This document shows positions 1-6,527 of a stretch of DNA of 6,527 nucleotides, piece by piece. The stretch is from positions 1 through 6,527 of the forward strand of contig QOAB01000121.1 in assembly GCA_003978285.1 (NCBI GenBank), read 5' to 3'. Position numbers and translations under genes: made by a program. The stretch is from Candidatus Thioglobus sp. (GTDB lineage Bacteria > Pseudomonadota > Gammaproteobacteria > PS1 > Thioglobaceae). How positions within the stretch are numbered: the stretch's first letter is position 1; every line of letters begins with the position of its first letter. The notes under the pieces were generated by a model. The model was not told where the DNA came from. It made no database searches and was given only the letters and a program-made list of their open reading frames with translations.

Positions 1-1770
1 AAATGGGATGAGCTGCTCGCTAAAGACACTGATGGTTTGCTTAGAAAGCGCATGGAAGAAGTGGTAGATGGCGAGTATCAGGCTTATAAGGCTAAAGATG
101 GCGCTTACGTACGTAAGCATTTTTTTGGTAAGTATCCTGAATTATTAGCCATGGTTGAACACATGAGTGATGATGAAATCTATCATTTAAATCGTGGTGG
201 GCATGATCCGTATAAAGTATTCCAAGCTTATCATGCTGCTAAAGCATGTAGTGATAAACCAACGGTTATATTGGCAAAAACTGTTAAGGGTTATGGTATG
301 GGTGAAGCTGGTGAAGGGCAAAATACCACACATTCACAGAAGAAACTCGGTCTTGAGCAAGTAGAGATTTTTGCCAAGCGTTTTGATGTGCCGGTGACAG
401 ACACTGATGTTAAAGAGCTTAATTTTTACAAGCCAGCACCTGATAGCGAAGAAATGACTTATATGAATGCTAGACGTAAGGCACTAGGCGGATCTTTACC
501 TGTGCGCTCGTTTGAATTAGAAGATTTGAAAGCACCAGAATTAGAGGTGTTTAAAGCTTTGTTAGAATCTAGTGGTGAGCGTGAAATGTCCACTACCATG
601 GCGCTTAACCGAGTAATGACTTTATTAGTTCGAGACAAACAACTCGGTCCTAAAATAGTGCCAATTATTCCAGATGAGGCGCGTACCTTTGGCATGGAAG
701 GCTTGTTTAGACAGCTCGGTATTTATTCAGCTTCCGGTCAGCTTTACCAGCCAGAAGATTCTGATAAAGTCATGTGGTATAAAGAAGATATTAAAGGTCA
801 AGTATTGCAAGAAGGTATTAATGAAGCCGGTGCAATCTCTGATTGGATTGCTGCGGCAACGGCTTATGCAACGCACAATACCACCATGATTCCATTCTAC
901 ATTTACTACTCTAAGTTTGGTTTCCAGCGTGTAGGTGACTTGGCTTGGGCAGCAGGTGATATGCAAGCCAAAGGTTTCTTGATTGGCGGTACAGCAGGTC
1001 GAACCACGTTAAATGGTGAAGGCTTACAACATCAAGATGGTGATTCACATTTGGTGGCTAACACCATTCCAAACTGTGTTTCTTATGATCCGACTTACGC
1101 TTACGAGTTGGCGGTTATTATTCGTAGTGGTTTGTTTAGGATGTATGAAAAACATGAAAATATTTTCTATTACATTACCACCATGAATGAGCTCTACACA
1201 CACCCTGAAATGCCAGCAGGCACGGAAGAGGGGATTATTAAAGGTATTTACCCACTGAAAGAAGTGGGCACTGGTGACAAGCAAGTGCAGTTAATGGGTT
1301 GTGGTACGATTTTAAGAGAAGTTGAAAAAGCAGCACAAATGCTTTCAGATGACTGGGGGGTTAAGTCTAATATTTGGTCAGTGACCAGTTTTAATGAACT
1401 CACGCGTGAAGCACAAGCGGTTGATCGAGTCAATCGTTTTAGTACAGACGAGCCAAAAGTTCCTTATATTACCCAATGTTTGGCAGATGCTAAAGGCCCG
1501 GTGATTGCAACCACTGACTACATGCGTAATTATGCTGAGCAAGTGCGTAAGTATATTCCAGGTCGTTATGAAGTACTAGGTACGGATGGTTTTGGTCGTT
1601 CTGATTCACGCGAGGCGCTTAGAGACTTTTTTGAAGTTGATGCAAATTATGTGACTGTTGCCGCTCTTAAAGCTTTGGTTGACGAAGGCGAGATGGATGC
1701 TTCAGTTGTTGCACAAGCAATTGAAAAATACGGTATAAATATAGATAAGCCAAACCCAATGACGGTGTAG
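1..1770 (+). CDS. aceE: Pyruvate dehydrogenase E1 component, AceE type (5' partial)
   Basis: This is the thiamine-diphosphate-dependent E1 of the cytoplasmic pyruvate dehydrogenase complex. It decarboxylates pyruvate and transfers the acetyl group to the lipoyl domains of E2 (AceF). The frame is open from base 1 (KWDELLAKDTDG, matching the E. coli WDELLRKDTSG region), so the in-frame TTG at 37 is not a start and roughly 297 N-terminal residues lie outside the window. The visible 589 residues align to remembered E. coli AceE with a constant offset of about 296. On that alignment, H111 matches H407 of the active-site inner loop, E226 (DEARTFGMEGLF) matches E522, E275 (GINE) matches the ThDP-activating E571, and H344 (GLQHQDG) matches H640. 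The middle domain spans about residues 175-404 and the C-terminal domain about 405-589. All of these residues are present and no frameshift is seen. The next gene is hopJ-like rather than aceF. Confidence 0.97.
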   Translation, partial: KWDELLAKDTDGLLRKRMEEVVDGEYQAYKAKDGAYVRKHFFGKYPELLAMVEHMSDDEIYHLNRGGHDPYKVFQAYHAAKACSDKPTVILAKTVKGYGMGEAGEGQNTTHSQKKLGLEQVEIFAKRFDVPVTDTDVKELNFYKPAPDSEEMTYMNARRKALGGSLPVRSFELEDLKAPELEVFKALLESSGEREMSTTMALNRVMTLLVRDKQLGPKIVPIIPDEARTFGMEGLFRQLGIYSASGQLYQPEDSDKVMWYKEDIKGQVLQEGINEAGAISDWIAAATAYATHNTTMIPFYIYYSKFGFQRVGDLAWAAGDMQAKGFLIGGTAGRTTLNGEGLQHQDGDSHLVANTIPNCVSYDPTYAYELAVIIRSGLFRMYEKHENIFYYITTMNELYTHPEMPAGTEEGIIKGIYPLKEVGTGDKQVQLMGCGTILREVEKAAQMLSDDWGVKSNIWSVTSFNELTREAQAVDRVNRFSTDEPKVPYITQCLADAKGPVIATTDYMRNYAEQVRKYIPGRYEVLGTDGFGRSDSREALRDFFEVDANYVTVAALKALVDEGEMDASVVAQAIEKYGINIDKPNPMTV

Positions 1771-1785
1771 GGATAATTCTTAAAT

Positions 1786-1792
1786 AGGGGGA
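1786..1792 (+). promoter_or_regulatory. Shine-Dalgarno of the hopJ-like gene
   Basis: The purine run AGGGGGA lies 4 bases before the ATG at 1797. It supports that start over the second in-frame ATG at 1803. It is the only recognisable signal in the 26-base gap after aceE. No terminator or promoter is visible there, which favours co-transcription with aceE. Confidence 0.7.
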
Positions 1793-1796
1793 AAGA

Positions 1797-2141
1797 ATGA
1801 CAATGACACAAGAAGAGTATTTAGAAATACTAAGATCAGGTGCAAAAATGAAGTTTGAGGACTTAATTGCACTGATTGACGATGATTACAACTACACGCC
1901 AGCTGGCTTCACTAACGGTGAGGTTGAAAATACTGCCGATGAAAACCAAGGCAGTGCTAAGTTATTTTGTTTTGCTGCTATTCATCAGCTCACACAACTA
2001 GAGACACTACATTGTTTTGGTCAATATTATCAAGATGTACTCAATACGCCTGAGAGTGATTCTCACGGAAATATTCGTAATTTTATGACTTATGGTTGGG
2101 GAGGGTTAAAGTTTGAATCTCCTGTTTTAGATAGAAGATAA
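1797..2141 (+). CDS. HopJ-family protein (type III effector HopJ domain)
   Basis: This 114-residue protein matches the HopJ family over almost its whole length. Family-like stretches are FEDLIALIDDDYNYTPAGF (about 20-38) followed by TNG, then ENQGSAKLFCFAAIHQL (about 49-65), TLHCFGQYYQDVL (about 70-82) and HGNIRNFMTYGWGGLKF (about 89-105). The family is named after a Pseudomonas syringae effector, but members are common in free-living and marine gammaproteobacteria without any secretion context. The biochemical function is unknown to me. There is no signal peptide or membrane segment, so it is probably cytoplasmic. It begins 26 bases after the aceE stop on the same strand with a good ribosome binding site, so it is likely read through from aceE. 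No type III secretion or virulence gene is nearby, and an effector role is not supported here. Family assignment is strong; function is open. Confidence 0.88.
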   Translation: MTMTQEEYLEILRSGAKMKFEDLIALIDDDYNYTPAGFTNGEVENTADENQGSAKLFCFAAIHQLTQLETLHCFGQYYQDVLNTPESDSHGNIRNFMTYGWGGLKFESPVLDRR

Positions 2142-2145
2142 TGCA

Positions 2146-2352
2146 CTAATAATGTGGCGGTCGATCATTAGTTATCTGGGCGCCAGATTCTGAGTTATCT
2201 CTAAGCTGATCTATTTTTCCTGATAAATGTTTGATCATTTCTTCTAATTCATCAATTTTTTGCATTTGACGAAAAACAACCTTATTAAGCTCATCGATCG
2301 TATGATCAAGATAGGCAATTTTTTCTTCTAGCTCGATTAGTTTTTCACTCAT
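2146..2352 (-). CDS. slyX: SlyX family protein
   Basis: A 68-residue protein of the SlyX family, small gammaproteobacterial proteins usually around 70 residues and of unclear function. Residues about 3-52 form a charged, heptad-like helix (EKLIELEEKIAYLDHTIDEL and onward) that predicts a coiled coil. The chain ends in the family's typical PPHY. The ATG at 2352 overlaps the stop of the upstream transporter gene as ATGA, and AAGGA lies 6 bases before the ATG (2359-2363), so translational coupling is likely. The 3' end converges on the hopJ-like gene with only 4 bases between the stop codons. No enzymatic or DNA-binding motif is visible. Confidence 0.9.
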   Translation of the reverse strand: MSEKLIELEEKIAYLDHTIDELNKVVFRQMQKIDELEEMIKHLSGKIDQLRDNSESGAQITNDRPPHY

Positions 2353-3224
2353 GCTTTATCCTTTGTAAATTTACCACCATATTCGTAATAACTCAATCCG
2401 ATTAGTACAAGAATGATACCGCTTAGTTGAGCACTTGTTAGGGTTTCATTATTAAGGTTTGCACCTAGTAGTAATGCAAATATTGGTGTAATGAGTGGCA
2501 CAATACCAACCACTCTTACACTGGTATGTCGAATTAAATAGTAGTACGACATAAAGCCAATCACTGAGCCAAATAGTGCTAAGTAACCAATGGATAAAGT
2601 GGCTTTAAATGTCGTCGTTGGAATTACACCTTCGGTTAAAGCCCAGCTTAAAATAAACAATGGCACACTAACAATAAGTGCCCCAGTAGTGGTTTCTAGT
2701 GCAGAAATAGAAGCGTTCACTTGTTTAAGTTTAACCGATATGAAGGATTGAAAAGCCATTGCAAAAGTAACGGCTAACAGGCCCGTTATCATTTCAGTTG
2801 AAATACTTAATGTTTGCTTAAAGATAACAATCAGTCCAATTAAACCCAGTAATAATCCTGCTATTTTATGAAATTTAAAGAAAGACTCTTTGAGTAGTAG
2901 TAAAGCAAATATGCCAGTAATAATAGGGGTTAATCCAAACACAATAGAAATAATACCTGAAGGAACTGTTTGCGATGAATAGTACACCAAACTCATGGTG
3001 GTAAAGATACCCATCCCGGCGTAAAAATAATTATTGACGGCAAGCCTACTGGTGTTTAATTTTTGTTTTTTAACCCACAATAACAATAAACAAATCATTA
3101 ACCCAATTAGCATTCTAGAAGCAACAGCAAAATTAAAATCTGAGCCTAGTGTTGACCACACGATGGCAAGTGGCGTAGTTGACCAAATGGCAACAACGGA
3201 TAGAAAGACTAAGTAGATTGGCAT
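2349..3224 (-). CDS. EamA/DMT superfamily transporter
   Basis: This inner-membrane protein of the drug/metabolite transporter superfamily has two EamA repeats and about ten hydrophobic helices. With the ATG at 3224 it is 291 residues, the usual size. Segments lie near residues 4-21, 32-50, 66-83, 88-111, 120-136, 145-163, 178-196, 209-229, 236-255 and 265-282. The opening helix contains the family-like IWSTTPLAIVWS. Each half ends with the EamA signature of an acidic residue before the last helix (LKES then KIAGLLLGLIG near 112-130; NNETLTSAQLSGIILVLIG near 258-276). A longer reading from TTG 3266 adds 14 residues, but that codon sits in the T-run of the pnp terminator, so ATG 3224 is preferred even though no good Shine-Dalgarno precedes it. 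The substrate cannot be told; family members export amino acids, metabolites or drugs. It overlaps slyX by 4 bases. Confidence 0.88.
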   Translation of the reverse strand: MPIYLVFLSVVAIWSTTPLAIVWSTLGSDFNFAVASRMLIGLMICLLLLWVKKQKLNTSRLAVNNYFYAGMGIFTTMSLVYYSSQTVPSGIISIVFGLTPIITGIFALLLLKESFFKFHKIAGLLLGLIGLIVIFKQTLSISTEMITGLLAVTFAMAFQSFISVKLKQVNASISALETTTGALIVSVPLFILSWALTEGVIPTTTFKATLSIGYLALFGSVIGFMSYYYLIRHTSVRVVGIVPLITPIFALLLGANLNNETLTSAQLSGIILVLIGLSYYEYGGKFTKDKA

Positions 3225-3263
3225 AATTAGAAGATTAAATAAGAAGTTCCTCGATAGATAAAA

Positions 3264-3291
3264 CAAAAAAAGCCACCGTTAAGGTGGCTTT
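3264..3291 (-). terminator. Intrinsic terminator of pnp
   Basis: On the minus strand a perfect 9-base-pair stem (AAAGCCACC with GGTGGCTTT) encloses a 5-base loop (TTAAC) and runs into a stretch of seven T. It starts about 23 bases after the pnp stop codon. This should end most pnp transcripts before the transporter gene, which then needs its own promoter or read-through. On the plus strand the T-run is poor (TTTAGTTT), so it works mainly in the pnp direction. Confidence 0.9.
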
Positions 3292-3314
3292 AGTTTAGAG
3301 TATTAATCAGATGA

Positions 3315-5408
3315 TTATTTGTCTAAAAGTGCTTTACGAGATAACTTGATACGGCCTCTGTCCAAACCTAATACTTTAACCTCGATTTCATCACCTTCTT
3401 TTAAGTGATCTTCTACTTTTTCAACACGCTCGTGAGCGATTTCAGAAATATGTAACAAGCCATCTTGATTAGGCATGATGTTAACAAAGGCGCCAAACTC
3501 AACAATTTTCATCACTGTACCTGCGTAGACTTTATCCACTTCAGGTGAAGCAGTAATTTCTTTAACCATTTGTACGGCTTTATCAAAAGCTTCTTGATTG
3601 CCAGCAAAAATATTAACATTACCCTTATCATCAACATCAACATTAGCACCAGAAGTTGAAATAACGCCTTTAATGGTCTCTCCACCCTTACCAATTAGAT
3701 CACGGATTTTGTCTGTGTTAATTTTGATAACGGCTGTTTTAGGTGCATTTTTGCTTGAAGTGTTTGTCTCGCAAATAACTTGGTTCATTTGACCCAAGAT
3801 ATTGAGTCTTGCTTCTTTTGCTTGCTTTAATGCGATTTCCATAATCTCTTTGGTAATACCCTGAATCTTGATATCCATTTGTAAAGCGTTAATGCCACGA
3901 GAAGTACCTGCTACTTTAAAGTCCATATCGCCTAGATGATCCTCATCACCTAAGATATCAGTTAATACGGTAAACCTATCACCTTCTTTAACTAAGCCCA
4001 TGGCAATACCAGCAATCGGCGCCTTGATTGGTACACCAGCATCCATTAATGATAGTGACGAACCACACACACTGGCCATTGATGAAGAGCCGTTAGATTC
4101 TGTAATTTCAGAAACCACACGAACCGTATATGGAAACTCTTCAATTGTTGGAAGGCAGGCAGCAATACCACGACGTGCTAAACGACCATGGCCAATTTCA
4201 CGACGACCTGCACCACCCATACGACCTGTTTCACCTACAGAGTATGGTGGGAAATTGTAATGTAATAAGAAGTAGTCATTTTGACGTTCAGAAGATTCTA
4301 ATTTTTCAATTAACTGCGCTTCACGCTTAGAGCCTAGTGTTGTTACTACTAATGCTTGCGTTTCACCACGAGTAAATAGTGCAGAGCCATGCGTATTTTC
4401 CAACACACCGGTTTCAATTTTTAATTCACGTACTGTGTTATTGTCACGGCCATCAATACGTGGCTCGTTGCTTAAGATGCGCTCACGTACTGTTGATTTT
4501 TCAACTTTCTTAAAGTATTTAGAGACATCTTCAGCTGAATGACCATCTTCGTCATCACTGACTAACGCTTCAAGTGCAGCCGTTTTAATTTCACCTACTT
4601 TAGCGTAGCGATCCATCTTTTCTTTGATTTGGTAGGCATCATTAATTTGTGCACCGAATTGTGACTGAATGTCACCCAATAAAGTTTCATTCGTTTCTGG
4701 CGCTTGCCAATCCCATTGCTCAGTGCCAACTTCGGCAGCAAACTCAGCAATGTTAGTGATCGCTACTTGGAATTGTTCATGTGCGTACATTACCGCACCC
4801 AACATAACCTCTTCTGATAATTCAGATGCTTCTGATTCAACCATTAATACTGCCTCGTCTGTACCGGCAACGACCATATCTAAATCTGAATTTTTTAGTT
4901 CAGAGTAGGTTGGATTAAGTGTGTATTGACCTTCTGTATAACCTACTCTGGCGCCACCAATAGGACCATTAAAAGGAACACCGGAGATTGAAAGTGCTGC
5001 TGATACACCTAGCATTGCAATCATATCTGGGTCGACCTCAGAATTAGCTGAAATTACGGTAATGATAACTTGTACTTCATTTACGAAACCAGCTGGAAAC
5101 AAAGGTCGAATAGGGCGGTCAATTAAACGACATGTTAGAGTTTCTTTCTCGGTCGCTCTTGCTTCACGCTTTAAAAATCCACCAGGGATCTTACCAGCAG
5201 CGTAAGTTTTTTCAACATAGTCTACTGATAATGGAAAGAAGTCTTGACCAGGCTGTGTTTCTTTAGAGGCAACCACAGTCACCAATACTTGTGTGTCGTC
5301 CATACTTGCTAGTACAGCGCCGTGTGCTTGTCTGGCGATACGGCCAGTTTCTAAAGTGATTGTGTGTTTGCCCATGGCAAAGCTTTTTGTAACGATATTC
5401 ATTTCCAT
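3315..5408 (-). CDS. pnp: Polynucleotide phosphorylase (PNPase)
   Basis: PNPase is a trimeric 3'-5' exoribonuclease that uses phosphate to release nucleoside diphosphates. It takes part in mRNA turnover and often joins the RNA degradosome. The 697 residues show the full family order: first RNase PH domain (about 10-145, with [21 protein letters not shown] from 57 and DRPIRPLFP at 97-105), helical linker (about 147-235), second RNase PH domain (about 317-550), KH domain (GKGG at 573-576) and S1 domain (about 627-694). Catalytic features are intact: the phosphate-binding serines SSS at 441-443 and metal ligands D490, D496 and K498 in DHLGDMDFK (E. coli D486, D492, K494). The protein stops just after S1, without the short tail of the 711-residue E. 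coli enzyme. The start at 5408 follows GGAGGA by 6 bases; a second ATG two codons on (5402) is less well placed. rpsO, the usual upstream neighbour, is absent here. Confidence 0.98.
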   Translation of the reverse strand: MEMNIVTKSFAMGKHTITLETGRIARQAHGAVLASMDDTQVLVTVVASKETQPGQDFFPLSVDYVEKTYAAGKIPGGFLKREARATEKETLTCRLIDRPIRPLFPAGFVNEVQVIITVISANSEVDPDMIAMLGVSAALSISGVPFNGPIGGARVGYTEGQYTLNPTYSELKNSDLDMVVAGTDEAVLMVESEASELSEEVMLGAVMYAHEQFQVAITNIAEFAAEVGTEQWDWQAPETNETLLGDIQSQFGAQINDAYQIKEKMDRYAKVGEIKTAALEALVSDDEDGHSAEDVSKYFKKVEKSTVRERILSNEPRIDGRDNNTVRELKIETGVLENTHGSALFTRGETQALVVTTLGSKREAQLIEKLESSERQNDYFLLHYNFPPYSVGETGRMGGAGRREIGHGRLARRGIAACLPTIEEFPYTVRVVSEITESNGSSSMASVCGSSLSLMDAGVPIKAPIAGIAMGLVKEGDRFTVLTDILGDEDHLGDMDFKVAGTSRGINALQMDIKIQGITKEIMEIALKQAKEARLNILGQMNQVICETNTSSKNAPKTAVIKINTDKIRDLIGKGGETIKGVISTSGANVDVDDKGNVNIFAGNQEAFDKAVQMVKEITASPEVDKVYAGTVMKIVEFGAFVNIMPNQDGLLHISEIAHERVEKVEDHLKEGDEIEVKVLGLDRGRIKLSRKALLDK

Positions 5409-5414
5409 GAAAAA

Positions 5415-5420
5415 TCCTCC
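5415..5420 (-). promoter_or_regulatory. Shine-Dalgarno of pnp
   Basis: GGAGGA on the minus strand is a near-perfect ribosome binding site 6 bases before the ATG at 5408. It favours that start over the ATG at 5402. Its 5' edge touches a possible hairpin arm at 5420-5425. Confidence 0.85.
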
Positions 5421-5453
5421 GTAAGATAAATAGACAATTCCTCACGTAGTAAG
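5420..5453 (-). promoter_or_regulatory. Possible alternative hairpins in the pnp leader
   Basis: In the minus-strand leader, CGTGAG (5441-5446) can pair with CTTACG (5420-5425, overlapping the first base of the Shine-Dalgarno) with one G-U pair and a 15-base loop. Alternatively its GTGAG part can pair with an upstream CTTAC (5449-5453) across a 3-base loop. The two pairings exclude each other. The stems are short (5-6 pairs), so this could be chance. E. coli pnp is known to be autoregulated through a leader hairpin, which makes the region worth noting, but this is not the same sequence. Confidence 0.25.
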
Positions 5454-5467
5454 TTTTGACTATTGCA
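5454..5467. repeat. 14-base direct repeat upstream of pnp, copy 1
   Basis: TTTTGACTATTGCA (plus strand) occurs here and again at 5522-5535, exact over 14 bases and 68 bases apart, both in the pnp upstream region. The flanks do not match, so it is not the remnant of a longer duplication. This copy lies just downstream of the candidate pnp -10 box and would overlap the transcription start. Confidence 0.8.
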
Positions 5468-5469
5468 GG

Positions 5470-5496
5470 TTTATAAAAGGCGTTCCATGATTTGAA
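5470..5496 (-). promoter_or_regulatory. Candidate pnp promoter
   Basis: On the minus strand TATAAA (5475 down to 5470) resembles a -10 box (5 of 6). TTCAAA (5496 down to 5491) resembles a -35 box (4 of 6), but the spacer is only 15 bases. Transcription would start near 5463 and give a leader of about 55 bases. AT-rich DNA offers many such matches, so this is tentative. Confidence 0.3.
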
Positions 5497-5521
5497 TTGG
5501 ATAAGCTTTATTTGAAACACA

Positions 5522-5535
5522 TTTTGACTATTGCA
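5522..5535. repeat. 14-base direct repeat upstream of pnp, copy 2
   Basis: Second exact copy of TTTTGACTATTGCA, same orientation, centred about 65 bases upstream of the tentative pnp start. With copy 1 it brackets the candidate promoter, an arrangement that would suit paired operator sites. No regulator that I recognise binds this sequence. Confidence 0.8.
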
Positions 5536-5547
5536 AAATACGTTTGA

Positions 5548-5574
5548 GATAAAACTTAAGGCATAAATTTAAGT
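5548..5574 (-). terminator. Weak possible terminator after roxA
   Basis: About 30 bases after the roxA stop, the minus strand has ACTTAA and TTAAGT (5569-5574 and 5554-5559) around a 9-base loop, followed by a short T-run. The stem is AT-rich and only 6-7 pairs, so termination would be weak. Some read-through from roxA into pnp is plausible. Confidence 0.25.
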
Positions 5575-5602
5575 CATAAAACGAGAGTTATTATCCCTAA
5601 AA

Positions 5603-6527
5603 TCAATCAATTATGACGACTAAATTTTGCTTAAATAGATGGGCAGTAAGTTCTGGATATTGAGCTGCATTAATTGTTCGATTATTGCAAAATTGAACCA
5701 TAGTTTTCACCTCAAATGCTTGTGTATCGAACTGTTCACCATTGATAAATACTTTAAGTACTTCACCATCTAAAAAATAAGCAATATTGCAACTTGGATG
5801 CAACTGATAATGTCCTTGCTGATCAAACACACCAGGTTCATGGTGTTGCAATAATTGCCTATCTAGTGAGTCTAGTTGAGTAACAAAACAGGCGAATTTT
5901 TCAGTATTAATGTCAAGTATTTTCTGTGCTTGAGTAATGGCTGAGTTGGGTATCAATGCTGGCGTATTTTGGTTATCCCAAATAGGGTCTTGATAGTATT
6001 GATCTTTATCCTTAGATTGCTGATCGATCGATTCATATAATTCTTGTGTTGAATAAGCGCGATAACCAAACGATAAAGTGGTGCACTCATCATCTAAGCT
6101 GACCCCATGGTGTGCCACTTTAGGTGGTACATAAAGTATATCTCCTGGTTCTACGTCCCATACTTGATCAGCCTCAAAGATATTCATGATTCTAAGTGGC
6201 ACTTCATTCAGATAATTATCTAATTCACAATTTTTGCTGCTAATATGCCAACGACGCCTACCACTGCCTTGTAGTAAGAAGACATCGTAATAATCAAAGT
6301 GAGGCCCAACACTACCGCCTTTGGCCGCGTATGAGATCATCACATCATCAAAGCGCCAACGTGGAATAAAATCAAATTGTTTGATTAACTCGTGCACTTC
6401 ATCAACGAATCGATCAACCCCTTGCACTAACAATGTCCAGTCTTGTTCGGGCAATTGAGTAAAGGTGGTTTCAGTAAAAGGGCCGTTGGTTAATGACCAT
6501 TGATTGTTGGTTGTTGAGCCAGTGATT
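5603..6527 (-). CDS. roxA: Ribosomal oxygenase RoxA/YcfD-like, L16 arginine hydroxylase (5' partial)
   Basis: This is a JmjC/cupin-fold, Fe(II)- and 2-oxoglutarate-dependent oxygenase like E. coli YcfD, which hydroxylates an arginine of ribosomal protein L16. The frame stays open to the window edge. The residues before the TTG at 6454 still match the family (NQWSLTNGPF versus E. coli KWQVSHGPF), so that TTG is internal and about 50 N-terminal residues are missing. Counting from the first full codon at the edge (308 residues visible), the iron ligands are H76 and D78 (GPHFDYYDVF) and H139 (PPKVAHHG), matching E. coli H125, D127 and H187. GSGRRRW near 88-94 includes the arginine equivalent to R140, thought to bind 2-oxoglutarate. 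The C-terminal part corresponds to the dimerisation and winged-helix-like region. No key residue is missing. It lies upstream of pnp on the same strand, separated by 194 bases. Confidence 0.93.
   Translation of the reverse strand, partial: ITGSTTNNQWSLTNGPFTETTFTQLPEQDWTLLVQGVDRFVDEVHELIKQFDFIPRWRFDDVMISYAAKGGSVGPHFDYYDVFLLQGSGRRRWHISSKNCELDNYLNEVPLRIMNIFEADQVWDVEPGDILYVPPKVAHHGVSLDDECTTLSFGYRAYSTQELYESIDQQSKDKDQYYQDPIWDNQNTPALIPNSAITQAQKILDINTEKFACFVTQLDSLDRQLLQHHEPGVFDQQGHYQLHPSCNIAYFLDGEVLKVFINGEQFDTQAFEVKTMVQFCNNRTINAAQYPELTAHLFKQNLVVIID

Noticed and set aside
37..39. TTG at 37 as the start of the aceE reading frame
   Set aside because: The frame is open from base 1 and the residues before the TTG match AceE; the gene is truncated by the window edge.
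1797..2141. HopJ-like gene as evidence for a virulence or secretion locus
   Set aside because: The family is widespread outside pathogens and no secretion, chaperone or effector gene is nearby.
2174..2188. Inverted repeat ATCTGG-GCG-CCAGAT near the slyX 3' end as a bidirectional terminator
   Set aside because: It lies inside slyX, has only 6 pairs and no adjacent T-run; probably coincidence.
4000..4330. Open frames on the plus strand opposite pnp
   Set aside because: They resemble no known protein and lie fully within a strongly conserved gene on the other strand, so they are shadows.
5524..5553. Plus-strand TTGACT with GATAAA 18 bases on, as a promoter reading into roxA antisense
   Set aside because: The -10 match is poor and no plus-strand gene follows; the TTGACT belongs to the 14-base repeat.
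6452..6454. TTG at 6454 as the roxA start
   Set aside because: Upstream in-frame residues to the window edge continue the YcfD alignment, so the true start lies beyond the window.

Overview
This AT-rich window looks like ordinary chromosomal sequence from a gammaproteobacterium. The evidence is an AceE-type (homodimeric, E. coli-like) pyruvate dehydrogenase E1, a SlyX with the typical PPHY end, a YcfD/RoxA ribosomal oxygenase and a HopJ-family protein. The low G+C and this gene mix would suit a marine or symbiotic lineage such as the sulfur oxidisers of the SUP05/Thioglobus group. That placement is a guess from memory and not something the sequence proves.

Layout. Bases 1-1770 (+) carry the C-terminal two thirds of aceE, whose 5' end lies outside the window. 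A small HopJ-family gene follows on the same strand after 26 bases (1797-2141), in the place where aceF would usually be expected. It converges, with a 4-base gap, on a minus-strand pair: an EamA/DMT-family transporter (2349-3224) and slyX (2146-2352), which overlap by an ATGA stop/start. Upstream of that pair, also on the minus strand, is pnp (polynucleotide phosphorylase, 3315-5408). It ends in a strong intrinsic terminator at 3264-3291. A 194-base non-coding region (5409-5602) holds the pnp Shine-Dalgarno, a possible promoter, a 14-base direct repeat and possible leader hairpins. Beyond it lies roxA (ycfD-like), also on the minus strand, whose 5' end runs off the right edge.

How the genes relate. 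aceE makes the first enzyme of the pyruvate dehydrogenase complex (pyruvate to acetyl-CoA). pnp and roxA both concern RNA and translation: PNPase degrades RNA 3' to 5', and RoxA hydroxylates ribosomal protein L16. Nothing shows that they form one operon, and the gap between them probably holds a pnp promoter. The transporter and slyX look translationally coupled, but their products have no known functional link.

No mobile element, CRISPR array, tRNA, rRNA or evident novel multi-gene system was found. The most unusual points are gene order (hopJ instead of aceF after aceE; roxA instead of rpsO before pnp) and the repeated 14-mer upstream of pnp. All genes appear intact apart from the two cut by the window edges.
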